From Streptomyces formicae (lineage in GTDB: Bacteria > Actinomycetota > Actinomycetes > Streptomycetales > Streptomycetaceae): DNA of 64,000 bases. The notes beneath the pieces were generated by a model that worked only from the letters and a program-made list of their open reading frames with translations, did not search any database and was not told the DNA's origin. A program made the translations under genes and the position numbers. Positions within the stretch are counted from its first letter, which is position 1. Each line of letters begins with the position of its first letter. Location of the stretch: the NCBI RefSeq assembly GCF_002556545.1, contig NZ_CP022685.1:9547875-9611874 (forward strand), written 5' to 3'. This document shows positions 35,168 to 43,738 of this stretch, in pieces.

Positions 35168-35782
35168 GTGGAACCCGACAGCTACCTCCGCATGTTGGTC
35201 GACGCCGTACGCGGCATCGAGACCGGCCAGGTGACCGCTGCCGTCGACCGGATCGCGGCGGCCTGGACCCGCGGCGCCACCGTCTTCGTGGCCGGGAACG
35301 GCGGCAGCGCCGCCACGGCCTCACACATGGCGTGCGATCTGGCGAAGACGGCGACCCCAGGACTGGCGGCGGGGGTGCGGGTCGTCCCGCTGCTCGATAC
35401 GTCGGTGCTGACAGCCTGGGCCAACGACGTCTCCTACGAAGCGGTGTTCGCCGCCCAGCTCGCCACCCAGGCGAGAGCCGGTGACGTCCTCGTCGTGATC
35501 AGCGCGAGCGGCAACTCGCCCAATATCGTGCAGGCGTTGACCACCGCCCGCGCCCACCGGGTGGAGACCGTCGCGCTCCTCGGCTTCGACGGCGGTACGG
35601 CGCGGTCCCTCGCGGACAAGGTGATCATGGTGCCCGCCGACCACTACGGGGTCGTCGAGGATCTGCACCTCGCCGTCAACCACATGATCACCGAACAGCT
35701 CGGCGCCCGGACGGGCGCCCGTGCCGTCGGGGGAGCGGCCGCGGTGAGCGCGGCCCCGCCGGTCGTGGGCGGTGCGCGGTGA
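35168..35782 (+). CDS. SIS-domain sugar-phosphate isomerase, GmhA-like (sedoheptulose 7-phosphate isomerase family)
   Basis: 204 residues, the GmhA length, with the phosphate-binding loop GNGGSAATASHMACD (residues 43-57) and the ISASGNSPNI loop, plus the VVEDLHLAVNHMI C-terminal helix of the family. GmhA turns sedoheptulose 7-phosphate into D-glycero-D-manno-heptose 7-phosphate; LmbN does the same step on an octulose. GTG start at 35168. The presence of HddC-like and GmhB-like genes in the same cluster supports a heptose role. Its tail (residues after 185) is Ala/Gly-rich padding. Confidence 0.85.
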   Translation: MEPDSYLRMLVDAVRGIETGQVTAAVDRIAAAWTRGATVFVAGNGGSAATASHMACDLAKTATPGLAAGVRVVPLLDTSVLTAWANDVSYEAVFAAQLATQARAGDVLVVISASGNSPNIVQALTTARAHRVETVALLGFDGGTARSLADKVIMVPADHYGVVEDLHLAVNHMITEQLGARTGARAVGGAAAVSAAPPVVGGAR

Positions 35783-36530
35783 GCGGCGGCACGGCCCGTG
35801 CCGGGACGGACAGCTGGGACGAGCGGGCCGGGCGCCCCGGCCTCTACGCGGTACTCTCCGGCCGGATGGACCCTTGAGCAGTGCGCCCAGGTCGACCAGG
35901 AGCAGAAGGCGCTGATCGCGCGGCTCCTTCCCGGCCTGGACGAGGACCGGGTGGCCGATCTCGGCTGCGGAGTCGGGCGGGCTCACCACCTGGCTGAGCG
36001 GACGGGCCCGCTGGACGGTGGGCGTCGACCGGTCGCCGGAGATGGTGCGCAGGGGCGACCCACGCGCTGGAGGGGAAACCGGCCCGCGCGGTGTGCTCCG
36101 GCATCGACCGACTGCCCTTCGAGGACGGCTCCTTCGACACCGTCCTCGCCGTCTTCACCCTCCAACACCTCACGGACGACGCGGAGTTGGGGGCCGCCTG
36201 CGTGAGATGGGCCGGATCGGTGGCGCCGGACGGCGGCCGCCTGCTCGTCGTGGACGGTCACAACCCCGCCGCCGAGCGCCGTGACGTCTCCAGCCCCACC
36301 ACCTCGACCGTGATCCGGCCGCTCGCCGCCTACCAGGACCTGGCGGCGGTCGCCGAGCGCACGGCCGTGGAGGAACTGACGTACGTCGGTGACCGATACC
36401 TCGCCCAGCTCTGGCGGACCGGCCGACAGGACGGACAGGGCAGACAGGGCCGACAGGACAGGCAGGGCCGACAGGACAGGCAGGCTGACAGGACTGGCAG
36501 AACGACCGACACGGCCCGCCGACGAAAGGG
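35779..36530 (+). pseudogene. Class I SAM methyltransferase gene with several frameshifts
   Basis: Starts GTG 35779, overlapping the isomerase stop. Conserved pieces follow in different frames: DSWDERAGRPGLYAVLSG, then WTLEQCAQVDQEQKAL and VADLGCGVGR (SAM motif I), then TVGVDRSPEMVRRG (motif II) and DRLPFEDGSFDTVLAVFTLQ plus VAPDGGRLLVVDG (motifs III-IV). At least three shifts are needed to join them, near 35865, 35985 and 36065. No stop is found in the last frame before the next gene, so a further slip in the repeat at 36423 is likely. Decay or poor sequence. Confidence 0.75.
36423..36500 (+). repeat. Degenerate tandem repeat at the end of the methyltransferase gene
   Basis: Purine-rich units of about 18 bases around GGCAGGGCCGACAGGACA are repeated three or four times with changes, encoding a GRQDRQ-rich tail. 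Copy-number slippage here would alter the end of the methyltransferase and its spacing to the glycosyltransferase start at 36537. Confidence 0.7.
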
Positions 36531-36536
36531 AGCGCC

Positions 36537-37782
36537 GTGCACCTCTGGTTTCTCACCCCCACCTTCCCGCCCGTCCACGGCGGGTCGGAGACACAGATCT
36601 ACACCCTGGCGGCCGGGCTGGTACGGCGCGGCCACCAGGTCGACGTGCTCACCGAGCGCTACCCGGGCACCGAGGAGTTCGAGACCTGCTCGGCGTGCGG
36701 GTGCACCGGGTGCGCACCGACGCCGCGCGCTGGTCCGAGCCCGACCGGGTGCCGTGGAGGAGCGGGTCTTCGGGCTGCTCGGGGATGCCGAACGCCTCAT
36801 CGACCCCGGCCGGATCGACATCCTGCAGACGTTTTGCCAAGTGGGCGCCGTACTGGGGGGCGATGATGCGGGACACCCTCGGCTGCCCCTGGTCGTGACG
36901 GATGAACGAGACCACCCCCGACACCGACCCGTTCGGCGCTCCCGATCCCGGCTCGTCTTCGGAGGGCTGCCGCACGACGCGGATGGGTGACCGGCAGCCG
37001 CGCCTACCGGGAACAGGCCATCGGCTACGGCGCGGACCCGGACCGGGTGCACATCGCGCGCTATGGCATCGAGACCGACCTGTACGGCGGCGCGGGCGAG
37101 CGGTGAAGTCCGGCACGCCCGCGGCTGGCTCGGGGTCGCGCCGAAGGATCCCCTGGTGCTGCTCGTGGGCCGGTACAAGGAACGCAAGGGGCAGCGTGAA
37201 CTCGTGCGGGCGATGGCCCGGATCGTGGCACGCCACCCCACGGCCAGAGCCGCCCTCGTGGGCTCCCTCAACTCCGCGTCGGCCGCGTACAAACGGCAGT
37301 TGGAGGACGACGTCGAGGCGCTCGGGCTGGGCGAGCACGTGCTCCTGCGCTCGTCCGACCGGCCGTTCGGCTCGATGCGCGCCCTCTACGGCGCCGCGGA
37401 CGTGGTGGTGCAGCCGAGCCACGCCGAGGGCCTCGGCCTCTCCGCCATCGAGGCGATCGCCGCGGGCCGCCCCTTGGTGGCGGCCTCCGTGTCGGGCTTG
37501 TCGGAGGTCCTGGAGTGCTGCCCGGGAACGGTTCCCGTACCTCCGCGCGACCCCGAGGCGCTGGCCCGTGCGGTCTGCGGGCTGCTCGACGATCCGGCGG
37601 CCGCGGCCAAGGAAGCGCGCCGGGCCCAGGAGGCGGCACGGCGGGAGTTCGGCGCCGAGTCGATGGTGGACGGGTACCTGGCGGTGTACGAGCGACTGCG
37701 CGCGGCCCGCGCCCAGGCCCCGGCTCCGGTGGGGGCGGCGGCGCCTGCCGAGGCCAGGGCCGGGGCCGAGGTCAGCCCGTGA
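36537..37782 (+). pseudogene. GT4-family glycosyltransferase, N-terminal half frameshifted
   Basis: GTG 36537 opens WFLTPTFPPVHGGSETQIYT and AAGLVRRGHQVDVLTERYP, a classic GT4 start. From about 36680 to 37110 the continuation hops between frames (LLGVRVHRVRTDAARWSEPD, ERVFGLLGDAERLIDPGRID, SRLVFGGLPHDA, GYGADPDRVHIARYGIETD). From about 37115 the C-terminal donor-binding domain is intact: PLVLLVGRYKERKGQRELVR, ADVVVQPSHAEGLGLSAIEA with the E-x7-E motif, and GLLDDPAAA. At least four lesions. If real, the enzyme is dead; if errors, it is a normal retaining glycosyltransferase that would move the cluster's NDP-sugar. Confidence 0.75.
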
Positions 37783-38536
37783 CCGTCAGGCCGGGGATCC
37801 GGCGCAGCTCGGGCAGTTCCCCGACGGCATCCGCGAGTTGGGGCGAGGCGAGCACGACGCAGCCGCGCCGGTATCCGGTCTCCTCCCGTGCGGGGCAGCT
37901 CGGCCACAGAATGTGGCTCTCGGCCAGAGCGCTCTGCCCGAGATAGTCGACGGACAGTTCGGTTGGGCCGTACGCGTCGAATCCGTAGCCGCTGTCGTCC
38001 GGGACTTTGAAGTCGTCGATGACGATGACGGACAGCGGCCATTTCTGAAGAATGAAGGCCACCTCGTCGCGCAGGGGAAGATCGGCGTCCCAGTGCGCGT
38101 CCAAATAGCACAGGAAAGGTTTCGAGGAGGGAATGTGTGCGCCCGTGTGCAAGATCCGCAAGGCGTCCCGTGAATCGTGGTTGAGGACTTTGACTTCGGG
38201 TACGTGGCGAAATTCTCGGGCCACGTAGCGGGCGAAGTTGGGATTCTTCTCCGCTGTGTAGACGGGCTTTCCCGAGACATGCCACAGAAAGCGTGTCGAG
38301 GCTCCCCGGTAGCTGCCCGACTCGAAGAGGGATGCTGGCCGCACCGCGCTGACCAGGGAGCGGAACATGCGCTGCCGGGCGTGCTGACCGTTGAACGGTT
38401 CCAGCCAGGGGCCGTCGAGCGAGGGCAGATTCCGGCCGATCAACTCGGCGACGGAAGGGTGCAGAGGGCGGGAAAGGGAGTCGTAGGTCCGGGCCAGGAG
38501 GCCAGTCGTCTGCTTGGCGAGGTCGATGAGTGCCAT
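37772..38536 (-). CDS. Class I SAM-dependent methyltransferase-like protein (254 aa), opposite strand
   Basis: A Rossmann-type core: SLFESGSYRGASTRFLWHVS (motif I-like), PVYTAEKNPNFARYVAREFR (motif II acidic residue) and FLCYLDAHWDADLPLRDEV with VIVIDDFKVPDD, a layout of the CmcI/TylF-like methyltransferase groups with a possible metal site. It is the only leftward gene in the cluster, overlaps the glycosyltransferase end by 11 bases tail to tail, and shares a 282-base divergent region with the aminotransferase. Substrate unknown. Confidence 0.7.
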   Translation of the reverse strand: MALIDLAKQTTGLLARTYDSLSRPLHPSVAELIGRNLPSLDGPWLEPFNGQHARQRMFRSLVSAVRPASLFESGSYRGASTRFLWHVSGKPVYTAEKNPNFARYVAREFRHVPEVKVLNHDSRDALRILHTGAHIPSSKPFLCYLDAHWDADLPLRDEVAFILQKWPLSVIVIDDFKVPDDSGYGFDAYGPTELSVDYLGQSALAESHILWPSCPAREETGYRRGCVVLASPQLADAVGELPELRRIPGLTVTG

Positions 38537-38818
38537 GGAACTTCACCTCCGAAGTGAATGAGCTCGGCTCAGTATTCACTGGGCTTGGTTCGCCTTGCAT
38601 TGATAAGCCAGCGTGCGAGCGGCCGTCAAGTGGGCCGGATGTGAAGGACTTCGAAATAGGGTGTTGTGTGAACGGAAAACACTGCTACGTTGTTGAATGA
38701 CCGCCCCGAATGTGCCCCGGTCATCGCTGCCGCGGCCTCGGGAGCCGGTATTCATGATTCATGCTCATCGTGCGCTGAACCCGATGAAGCTGAACCCGAT
38801 GAATGAGAGAGGGTTGGC
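38537..38818. promoter_or_regulatory. Divergent promoter region inside the cluster
   Basis: It separates the leftward methyltransferase from the rightward aminotransferase operon and is visibly AT-richer than its flanks, with TTGTTGAATGA-like sequence near 38690. GAGAGAGGG precedes the aminotransferase ATG. I cannot fix promoter boxes with confidence. Confidence 0.4.
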
Positions 38819-39943
38819 ATGCCATTCGTTCCGGCCGTCGAGATCGAGGTGTCCGACGCCGAGCGTCGCCAGGTCCTCGACGAGGTCGACCGGCTGCTGC
38901 GCGCCGGGAGGTTCTCCCAGGGCGTCAACGTCGAGGCGTTCGAGGAGGAGTTCGCGGCCTTCACCCGGGCCCCGCACGCCGTCGCCGCCGCCAGCGGCAC
39001 CACCGCCCTCGAGCTGATCTTCCGCGCCGTGGACGTGGGCGGCCGTGAAGTCGTCGTGCCGGGCGGCACCAACTACGCCACGTACGTCGCGGCCGAACGG
39101 GCGGGCGCCACCGTCCGCCTCGCCGACACCGACCCGACGACCATGGCGCCCACCCTCGAACACGTCCGCGCGGTGTGCACCGAACGCACCGCCGCTGTGA
39201 CGATCGTCCACACCGGCGGTCTGATCAGCCCCGAGACCGCGGCCATCGCGGCCTGGTGCGAGCAGCGCGGCATCGCCTTCGTCGAAGACTGCGCACACGC
39301 CCACGGCAGCGAGCGCGACGGGCGGCACGCGGGCACGTTCGGCGTCGCGGGGGCCTTCTCGTTCTTCGCCACCAAGGTCATGACCACCGGCGAAGGCGGC
39401 ATGGTGATCACCGCGGACCCCCAACTCGCCGAAGAGATACGGCTGTTACGCAACCTCGGCAAGCCCGAAGCCTGGGTGAGCAGGCACACCCGCCCCGGCT
39501 GGAACGCCCGGCTACCGGAGCTCGCCGCCATCCTGGGGCGCGCCCAACTCGCCCGGCTCCCAGATGTGTTGACGGCGCGCCGCGCGGTCGCCGCCGACTA
39601 CGCCGACGCCCTGCGTGACCTCCCGGTCGGTGACTTCCTGCTGCCCGAGCACCCCTACAGCGGCTACAAAGCGATGCTGCTGCTCCCGCCCGGCACCGAC
39701 CGCGATGCCCTCAAGGCCGCCCTGCGGGAGTGCTCCGTACAGGCGGCGGGCGAGGTGTACGCGACCCCGCTGCACCATCAGCCGGTACTGGCCGAGCGCC
39801 ACCAGGGCGTGCGGCTGCCCGGGACCGAACGGGCCTGCGCCGGACAGCTGTGCCTGCCGATCTATCCCGGCCTGGACGAGAAGCGCCTGACCCACGTCGT
39901 GCAGAGCCTGTGCGAGTGTCTGGCGGAGGTGAGTACACGGTGA
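38819..39943 (+). CDS. DegT/DnrJ/EryC1/StrS-family sugar aminotransferase
   Basis: A 374-residue PLP enzyme with the family signatures: ASGTTALEL (residues 58-66), Asp157 in FVEDCAHAHGS and the Schiff-base Lys186 in SFFATKVMTTGEGGM. These enzymes aminate keto-sugar nucleotides, usually at C3 or C4, with Glu or Gln as donor. A partner 4-keto-sugar could come from the Gmd-like dehydratase at 52386. It leads a chain of overlapping genes (stop overlaps the NUDIX GTG). A related reaction on cyclitols is possible. Confidence 0.88.
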   Translation: MPFVPAVEIEVSDAERRQVLDEVDRLLRAGRFSQGVNVEAFEEEFAAFTRAPHAVAAASGTTALELIFRAVDVGGREVVVPGGTNYATYVAAERAGATVRLADTDPTTMAPTLEHVRAVCTERTAAVTIVHTGGLISPETAAIAAWCEQRGIAFVEDCAHAHGSERDGRHAGTFGVAGAFSFFATKVMTTGEGGMVITADPQLAEEIRLLRNLGKPEAWVSRHTRPGWNARLPELAAILGRAQLARLPDVLTARRAVAADYADALRDLPVGDFLLPEHPYSGYKAMLLLPPGTDRDALKAALRECSVQAAGEVYATPLHHQPVLAERHQGVRLPGTERACAGQLCLPIYPGLDEKRLTHVVQSLCECLAEVSTR

Positions 39944-40560
39944 CGGCAGCCCAATACCCACCCGGGACGGAGCCCTCCGCGCAGCGGCACGGTTCCTCGC
40001 TCACCGCCTTCCACACCCCCTGGCTCACCGTCCGCGAGGCACACGTGCCGGAGCCCGGCGGCCCCGGGCGCGACTGGTACTACGTGGACCACCCGGGCTG
40101 TGCCCTGGTGCTTCCAGTGACCGCCGACGGCACGCTGCTGCTCATCCGGTCCTGGCGGATCGCGGTGCGCCGGTGGTGCCTGGAGGCGCCGGCCGGACGG
40201 TGCGAGCCGGGTGAGACCCCGCGTGAGACGGCCGTGCGTGAACTGGCCGAGGAGACCGGAGCCCGCGCCGAGGTGCTGCATCCGCTGGGCAGCGTCTGGC
40301 CCTCCAGCGGCTCCTCCAACGAAGAGGTCCACCTGTTCCTCGCGCCCTCCGTCGCTCCCGGACAGCCGCGCCTCGACCACGGCGAGGTCATCCTCCCCGG
40401 CCCGCTCCCTGTCGAGGAGGCGCTGGAACTCGCCACCGGCGGCGAACTCCAGGACGCTCCCACCGCGCTCGCCCTGCTCCGCGCCCACCGCCGGGGACTG
40501 CTGCCCGCCCCGGCTCATGGTGCGGCCTCGGTGCCGCTGGCCCAAGGGGAGCCGCGATGA
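39940..40560 (+). CDS. NUDIX hydrolase, ADP-sugar-pyrophosphatase-like
   Basis: 206 residues; the Nudix box is complete: GRCEPGETPRETAVRELAEE followed by TGA (G-x5-E-x7-REL-x-EE-x-G). The ADPRase-like shape (N-terminal beta region, LLIRSWRIAVRRWCLEAPAG before the box) suggests a nucleotide-sugar substrate. In a sugar cluster it could recycle or proofread NDP-sugars. GTG start overlapping the aminotransferase stop; its own stop overlaps the nucleotidyltransferase ATG. Confidence 0.88.
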   Translation: MTAAQYPPGTEPSAQRHGSSLTAFHTPWLTVREAHVPEPGGPGRDWYYVDHPGCALVLPVTADGTLLLIRSWRIAVRRWCLEAPAGRCEPGETPRETAVRELAEETGARAEVLHPLGSVWPSSGSSNEEVHLFLAPSVAPGQPRLDHGEVILPGPLPVEEALELATGGELQDAPTALALLRAHRRGLLPAPAHGAASVPLAQGEPR

Positions 40561-41375
40561 GTGGCGCACCCGGCCGGCACCTCGACCGGCGCCTTGGTGA
40601 GCAGCCCCGCCCGACCCCCTCCGGCCTCCAAGTGGTCGTCCTCGCGGGCGGGTTGGGCAGCCGCCTCGGCGAACTGGGCACCCACCTGCCCAAGATCCTG
40701 CTCCCCGTCGCCGGTCGCCCCTTCCTGGACCTGCTCCTCGCGCCGCTCCTCGACGCCGGACTGAGCCGTTTCCACTTCTGCCTGGGGCATCTCGCGGATC
40801 CAGTCCTCGAACACCTCCACCGGCTGCCCGAGCCCATCGAGGCGACCTCCCACATCGACACCGTCCCGCGCGGCACGGGCGGCGCGCTGCGGGCCGCCGC
40901 GCCGTACCTGAACGAGACGTTCCTGCTGGTCCTCGGCGACACCCTGCTCGACATCCCGTACGCCGACGCGGCCCGCTGGCCGGGCCGCCGGGACGAGGCC
41001 GCCATGGTCGTCACCTCCGCCGACACCGGCGTACACCCCAACACCCGTGTTCAGGACGGCCGGGTGAGCGCATACGACAAGAACGCACACGCCCAGAACG
41101 CCACCGACCCCGACGGCAGCACTCTCACGACCGACACCGGCGTGTGCGTGCTGCGCCGCGATGCCCTGCGCCACCTGGCGCAGCACGAGGACCCGGTGGA
41201 CCTCGGCGTGCTGTTCCGCGCGCTCATCCGGCGCCGGGCGCTCGCCGCCCACCTGGTCGACCGCCCCTTCACCGACATCGGCACACCCGAGCGCTACACC
41301 CGCTTTCGAGACGGGCGCGAACACCACGAACACCGTGAACACCACGAACGCCGCGAACAACCCCCCGCTCCCTGA
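40557..41375 (+). CDS. Sugar-1-phosphate nucleotidyltransferase, HddC-like
   Basis: 272 residues of the NTP-transferase fold: VVVLAGGLGSRLGELG with Lys46 in LPKILLPVAGRPF, GTGGALRAAAPYL, LVLGDTLLD (metal Asp) and the C-terminal FTDIGTPERYTRF typical of HddC/D-glycero-D-manno-heptose 1-phosphate guanylyltransferases and of LmbO. It would make GDP-heptose (or a related NDP-sugar). Nucleotide preference is inferred from family and from the Gmd-like gene nearby. ATGA overlap with the NUDIX gene. A His/Arg/Glu-rich repeat ends the protein. Confidence 0.82.
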   Translation: MSGAPGRHLDRRLGEQPRPTPSGLQVVVLAGGLGSRLGELGTHLPKILLPVAGRPFLDLLLAPLLDAGLSRFHFCLGHLADPVLEHLHRLPEPIEATSHIDTVPRGTGGALRAAAPYLNETFLLVLGDTLLDIPYADAARWPGRRDEAAMVVTSADTGVHPNTRVQDGRVSAYDKNAHAQNATDPDGSTLTTDTGVCVLRRDALRHLAQHEDPVDLGVLFRALIRRRALAAHLVDRPFTDIGTPERYTRFRDGREHHEHREHHERREQPPAP

Positions 41376-41431
41376 CGGGACGTGCACCTGCCCGCAGGAG
41401 CCCGATCGCCCCCACGGACCCGAGGAGCCAC

Positions 41432-42700
41432 GTGCGCATATTGCTGGTCGAACCCGCCGTCTACACCCCGGAGGGCCTGGACAAACGCGAGATGCGGCCC
41501 TCGCAGCTGATCTCCCTCACGCTGCCCTACCTGGCCGCCATGATCCCGTCCGACTGGGAGGTCGACCTCGCGTACGAAGTCTGCGAGGACCTGGAACGCG
41601 AGTACGACCTCGCTTCCTACGACGTCGTCGGCATCACCACCCAGACCATCCAGCTCAAACGAACCCTGGAACTCGCCCGCATGATCCGCCGATTGGGGCC
41701 CCGCGTCGTCGTCGGCGGCCCCGCCACCATCGAGGACGACCACAGCCTGGTGCCGGTGATCAGCCGCTTCAGCGACTCCGTCGTGGTCGGCGAGGCCGAC
41801 GTCCTGTGGCAGCACCTCCTGGACGACCTGGCCCGCGGCGAACTCAAGGAGATCTACCAGACCGAACTGCCGGTCCCCATGAACGGCCACCCCCTGCCCC
41901 GCTTCGACCTCGTCGACTTCAGCAAGATCGAGGAGCCGTACGTCCTGCCGTCGTTCACCGCGCGGGGCTGCCCGCGCAGGTGCACCTTCTGCAGCGAGTT
42001 CCTCTACAGCAAGTGGCGCTACCGCCCCGTCGGCGACGTGTACGACGAACTCATCGCCTACCGCGACCGGTTCCACATCCCCCGTGTGGTCTTCCGCGAC
42101 GACGACTTCCTCGTCTTCCCCAAGCGCTCCAAGGAACTCCTGGGACGCATGGCGGGAGAAGGCATCGAATGGGGCTGCCAGACCGACTTCAACCTCTCCC
42201 GCCACCCCGACGTCGTCACGTCGGCGCTCGATGGCGGGATGCGGGTGGTCTCCTTCGGCGTGGAGAGCGTGCGGGAGAAGAACCGCGAGTTCACCGAGAA
42301 GACCTTCTTCACCATCCCCGAGGCCGAGGACCTGCTGCTCCAACTGCACGAAGCCGGAGTGGAGACGCAGGTCAACGTCATCTTCGGCTTCGACTGGGAC
42401 GACCCGGACGTCTTTGAGGAGACCTACGAGTTCGCCCTGCGCACCAAGGTCTCCCGGCTGTTCCTGAGCGTCCTCTACCCCATCCCCGGCACACCCCTGT
42501 ACGAGCACCTGGGCCGGGAGGGACGGCTTCTCGAAAAGCGCCCCCAGGGCATCGACGACCCCCTGGCCGTGACCTTCGAACCCAAGCTCATGACGGCGAA
42601 GCAGCTCGTCGACGGCTACCTGGACGTCGAACGGCGCTTCGCCGAGGCGGACTTGACCGGCCGCAACTACTGGCTGGGCAAGGACCTCGTCGTCATCTGA
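41432..42700 (+). CDS. B12-binding-domain radical SAM enzyme
   Basis: 422 residues: an N-terminal cobalamin-binding Rossmann domain (residues 1-140; VGITTQTIQLKRTLELARMI, RVVVGGPATI; no DxHxxG, as in class B methylases) and a radical SAM core with C180, C184 and C187 in GCPRRCTFCSEF. This class often methylates unactivated carbons or phosphorus. A C-methyl on the sugar or acyl part is the simplest guess; ring contraction and other reactions are known. GTG start. The ferredoxin at 45512 may supply electrons. Confidence 0.85.
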   Translation: MRILLVEPAVYTPEGLDKREMRPSQLISLTLPYLAAMIPSDWEVDLAYEVCEDLEREYDLASYDVVGITTQTIQLKRTLELARMIRRLGPRVVVGGPATIEDDHSLVPVISRFSDSVVVGEADVLWQHLLDDLARGELKEIYQTELPVPMNGHPLPRFDLVDFSKIEEPYVLPSFTARGCPRRCTFCSEFLYSKWRYRPVGDVYDELIAYRDRFHIPRVVFRDDDFLVFPKRSKELLGRMAGEGIEWGCQTDFNLSRHPDVVTSALDGGMRVVSFGVESVREKNREFTEKTFFTIPEAEDLLLQLHEAGVETQVNVIFGFDWDDPDVFEETYEFALRTKVSRLFLSVLYPIPGTPLYEHLGREGRLLEKRPQGIDDPLAVTFEPKLMTAKQLVDGYLDVERRFAEADLTGRNYWLGKDLVVI

Positions 42701-42702
42701 GC

Positions 42703-42778
42703 CCGACCCCCTGAACCGAACCCGCTGAACCCGCCCCCCCCCGAACCCGCACCCCTGAACCCCGACCCCCGATCGGAG
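42703..42778. repeat. C-rich simple repeat between genes
   Basis: Tracts of CCCGAACCC/CCCTGAACC type with a run of nine or ten C fill the gap between the radical SAM gene and the next glycosyltransferase, just before its GGAGG. Such tracts slip easily in replication and sequencing. Confidence 0.6.
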
Positions 42779-42784
42779 GGCGTG

Positions 42785-43738
42785 ATGCCTGCCGTGCCGG
42801 ACATCAGCGTGGTCGTGCCCACCCGCGACCAGGCGGCACGCCTGGAGGCGACGCTGCACGCGTTCGCCCGCCAGGACGCACCGCCGGGCTCCTGGGAACT
42901 CGTCGTCGTGGACGACGGGTCGCGCGACACCACCCCCGGCGTACTGGACACCGCCCCGCCGTCACTGCCCCTGCGCGCGGTGCACACGCCCGCAAGGGGC
43001 CGGGCCGCCGCGCGGAACACCGGGGTCGCGGCCGCCCAAGGAGCGGTGGTGGTCTTCTGCGACGGAGACCGCGCGCCGGTGCCCGGCTACGTACGGGCCC
43101 ACGCCCGCGCTTACGCCGACGGCTCCGCGGCCCGGCGCGTGGTGGTCGGGGACGTCAAGGAGCTGTACCTCAGCGCCTTCGACGAACGCCTTGCCGAGGT
43201 CAAGGAGTTGCTCGCCACCGACGGGCGGTCGCTGCGCCGGCGCTCACGTACCCCCGCGTTCGTGAAGAAGGTCTGCGGCGTGTACGACGCGTCCGGGCAC
43301 ACCGCCTCACCAGTGCGCTGGCTCAGCTTCCTGTCCGGCAACGTCTCCCTCGCCCGCGTCCTGTTCGACCAAGTAGGCGGATTCGACGAGGACTTCACCG
43401 AGTGGGGCCTGGAACACCTGGAGCTCGGCTACCGGCTCGTCGCGGCGGGCGCCGAGTTCCGGCACTGCGCCGCCGCCCGCAACGACCACTTCGCACACGG
43501 CAGACCCGACGGGTTCTACCGCAGGGCACTGGCCGGATCGGCCGCGGAGTTCGCGCGCAAACACCCAGAGGTAGCGGCCGAGTCGCTGCTCGGCCTGACG
43601 CTGGGCGGCCTGTCCGTGGCCGAGTTCGAGAAGTCCGTACGGGAGGTCGCCCGGGAGCACGAGCGGGAGACGCCCCAGGAGACGGCCCGGGGGGCGGACG
43701 AGAAGAAGGAGAGGTGGACATGCGACAGCCACGCCTGA
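42785..43738 (+). CDS. Family 2 (GT-A) glycosyltransferase
   Basis: 317 residues with the GT2 layout: SVVVPTRDQAARLEATLHAF, VVVDDGSRDTT, GRAAARNTGVAAAQGAVVVF followed by CDGDR (D-x-D), and a late FLSGNVSLARVLFDQVGGFDEDFTEWGLE with the catalytic E(D)-type loop. It would transfer a sugar from an NDP donor. ATG 42785 has GGAGG at proper spacing. Its end overlaps the next gene by 19 bases. Confidence 0.88.
   Translation: MPAVPDISVVVPTRDQAARLEATLHAFARQDAPPGSWELVVVDDGSRDTTPGVLDTAPPSLPLRAVHTPARGRAAARNTGVAAAQGAVVVFCDGDRAPVPGYVRAHARAYADGSAARRVVVGDVKELYLSAFDERLAEVKELLATDGRSLRRRSRTPAFVKKVCGVYDASGHTASPVRWLSFLSGNVSLARVLFDQVGGFDEDFTEWGLEHLELGYRLVAAGAEFRHCAAARNDHFAHGRPDGFYRRALAGSAAEFARKHPEVAAESLLGLTLGGLSVAEFEKSVREVAREHERETPQETARGADEKKERWTCDSHA

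Noticed and set aside
36091..36990. A single 299-residue protein spanning the end of the methyltransferase and the glycosyltransferase start
   Set aside because: The frame joins methyltransferase motifs to out-of-frame glycosyltransferase sequence, so it is a product of frameshifts and not a fusion enzyme.
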